From assembly GCA_015068665.1 (NCBI GenBank), contig SVKB01000001.1:1-40711 (forward strand): a DNA stretch of 40,711 nt, in the 5' to 3' direction. The DNA is from Oscillospiraceae bacterium (GTDB lineage: Bacteria > Bacillota > Clostridia > UMGS1840 > HGM11507). Under the pieces are notes generated by a model. It saw only the letters and a program-made list of their open reading frames with translations. It searched no databases and was not told the origin of the DNA. Below, piece by piece: positions 39,845 to 40,711 of the stretch. The translations under genes and the position numbers were made by a program. Within the stretch, counting starts at the first letter, position 1. Every line of letters starts with the position of its first letter.

Positions 39845-40684
39845 ATGAAATTAATCACAGACATTTTAATTAAGAAGTTCAAAGAGTTTCTCACAAATGA
39901 CGAGAAGGCGGAGGCTACTGTCGAGAAGTATATCCGTGATGTTTTAGCCTTTATGACCTGGCTTATGGGCGGGGAGGTTACCAAGTCAGCTGTTCTTGAC
40001 TATAAGCAGTATCTCGTAAAAAGCTACGCTCCCGCCAGTGTTAACTCAATACTGTCATCCCTGAACAGTTTCTTTGTTTTTAACGAATGGTATGACTGTA
40101 AGGTTAAAATTCTGAAAATCCAGAAGCAGATTTTTGCCGCCCGCAGTAAAGAGCTTTCAAAGGCTGAATATAAAAGACTGCTTCAGGCGGCACGGGAAAA
40201 GAAAAACGAAAGGCTTTATCTTCTTATGCAGACCATCTGCAGCAGCGGAATAAGAGTTTCGGAGCTTTCTTCAATTACCGTTGAAGCGGTAAAAAAACAT
40301 CAGGCTGATATAAACTGCAAGGGAAAAATCCGGGTGGTAATTCTGCCGGATGAGCTTTGCAGAATGCTTAATGTATATATAAAAAAACAGCACTTGACAA
40401 GCGGACCGGTTTTCATAACCAAAAATGGCAAACCCCTTGACAGAAGTACAATATGGAAAATGATGAAGGCGCTTTGTGATATGGCAGGAGTTGACAGGGA
40501 AAAGGTATTTCCTCATAATTTAAGACATTTATTTGCACGCACCTATTATTCGATTCAGAAGGATATAGTACGGCTTGCAGATATTTTAGGTCATTCCAGT
40601 GTGAATACAACCCGTATTTATACAATGGAAACCTGCGACGTACACCGTCGCCAGCTTCAGAATCTGGGGCTGTTAAGGCTATAA
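39845..40684 (+). CDS. Tyrosine recombinase (XerC/D-like)
   Basis: 279-aa tyrosine recombinase. An N-terminal SAM-like core-binding domain (1-95; TVEKYIRDVLAFMTWL and SVNSILSSLNSFF) precedes the catalytic domain. Catalytic residues are R137 (SGIRVSEL), a Lys in the beta-hairpin (about 159-161), H224-x2-R227 (HNLRH), H250 (LGHSS) and Tyr259 (RIYTM). ATG 39845 is chosen because AAGGAG lies 9 nt upstream. Length and simple layout fit XerC/D-type chromosomal recombinases or small integron/transposon-like ones rather than phage integrases, which are longer. No flanking attachment repeats are seen, and it lies about 30 kb from the tRNA-Leu island border. Confidence 0.88.
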   Translation: MKLITDILIKKFKEFLTNDEKAEATVEKYIRDVLAFMTWLMGGEVTKSAVLDYKQYLVKSYAPASVNSILSSLNSFFVFNEWYDCKVKILKIQKQIFAARSKELSKAEYKRLLQAAREKKNERLYLLMQTICSSGIRVSELSSITVEAVKKHQADINCKGKIRVVILPDELCRMLNVYIKKQHLTSGPVFITKNGKPLDRSTIWKMMKALCDMAGVDREKVFPHNLRHLFARTYYSIQKDIVRLADILGHSSVNTTRIYTMETCDVHRRQLQNLGLLRL

Positions 40685-40689
40685 AAAAA

Positions 40690-40711
40690 CCACATAATCG
40701 AAATTATGCGG
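40690..40711 (+). terminator. Hairpin at the window end, cut off
   Basis: CCACATAAT and ATTATGCGG form a stem around CGAA with one mismatch. A T-run would be expected just beyond the window. Confidence 0.5.

Noticed and set aside
39845..40684. Tyrosine recombinase as the integrase of the left island
   Set aside because: It lies about 30 kb from the tRNA border with ordinary chromosomal genes between, and has XerC/D-like size; a link is not supported.
1..40711. CRISPR array to go with the Card1-like gene
   Set aside because: No regularly spaced direct repeats of 25-40 bp were found on reading; the only exact repeats are the 28-bp pair and the 72-bp inverted pair.

Overview
The window looks like chromosome of an anaerobic Firmicute, most likely an uncultivated Clostridia lineage. 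Supporting this are strong AGGAGG-type ribosome sites, consensus TTGACA-17-TATAAT promoters, Clostridia-type families (DUF6076, DUF6809, IreB, AlaX, a copper amine oxidase-like stalk protein) and moderate-to-low GC. Species cannot be fixed from sequence alone.

Region 1 (1-9639) is visibly more AT-rich than the rest and reads as a defence or genomic island. It holds a DUF6076 protein, AbiH, a protein of unknown family, a broken restriction-nuclease-like gene, the AbiEi/AbiEii type IV toxin-antitoxin pair with a clear operator-promoter, DUF6809, an XRE regulator with its own promoter, and a run of small genes (GIY-YIG-like, HAD-like, zinc-ribbon, membrane-anchored). The region stops at the 3' end of a tRNA-Leu(CAG) gene, a classic integration site. 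The last island ORF runs through the tRNA terminator and antisense into the tRNA. The other end of the island is outside the window.

Region 2 (9640-10166) contains the intact tRNA-Leu plus two degenerate tRNA-Leu copies. A 28-bp direct repeat brackets a compact insert of three consecutive hairpins.

Region 3 (10167-14317) encodes a Gly-rich membrane protein, a Card1/DUF1887-like CARF-nuclease without any CRISPR locus nearby, a nitrilase-superfamily enzyme, an internally deleted nagA-like remnant and a ROK-family sugar kinase, ended by a good terminator.

Region 4 (14358-28600) is the most striking part. A perfect consensus promoter precedes ten same-strand, tightly packed genes: a signal-peptide/one-TM protein, a zinc-ribbon P-loop GTPase, an 861-aa protein resembling GTPase-associated protein 1, a membrane protein with SH3-like and discoidin-like ends, a membrane Ser/Thr kinase, a protein with a possible FHA-like tail, two tiny one-TM proteins, a SEDS (FtsW/RodA) protein carrying a cysteine-rich zinc-ribbon insertion, and a class B penicillin-binding protein with an intact active site. 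This joins a GTPase conflict/signalling module to a kinase plus SEDS-PBP glycan-synthesis pair, and is the best candidate for an undescribed system.

Region 5 (28601-40711) is more ordinary: AlaX editing protein, DUF378 protein, an IreB-family regulator, a secreted stalk protein with duplicated carbohydrate-binding-like modules, a sugar operon (two TIM-barrel isomerases and a Gfo/Idh/MocA oxidoreductase), three tandem MATE transporters and a stand-alone tyrosine recombinase. A 72-bp perfect repeat follows both the penicillin-binding protein operon and the MATE operon, in the same orientation relative to transcription.
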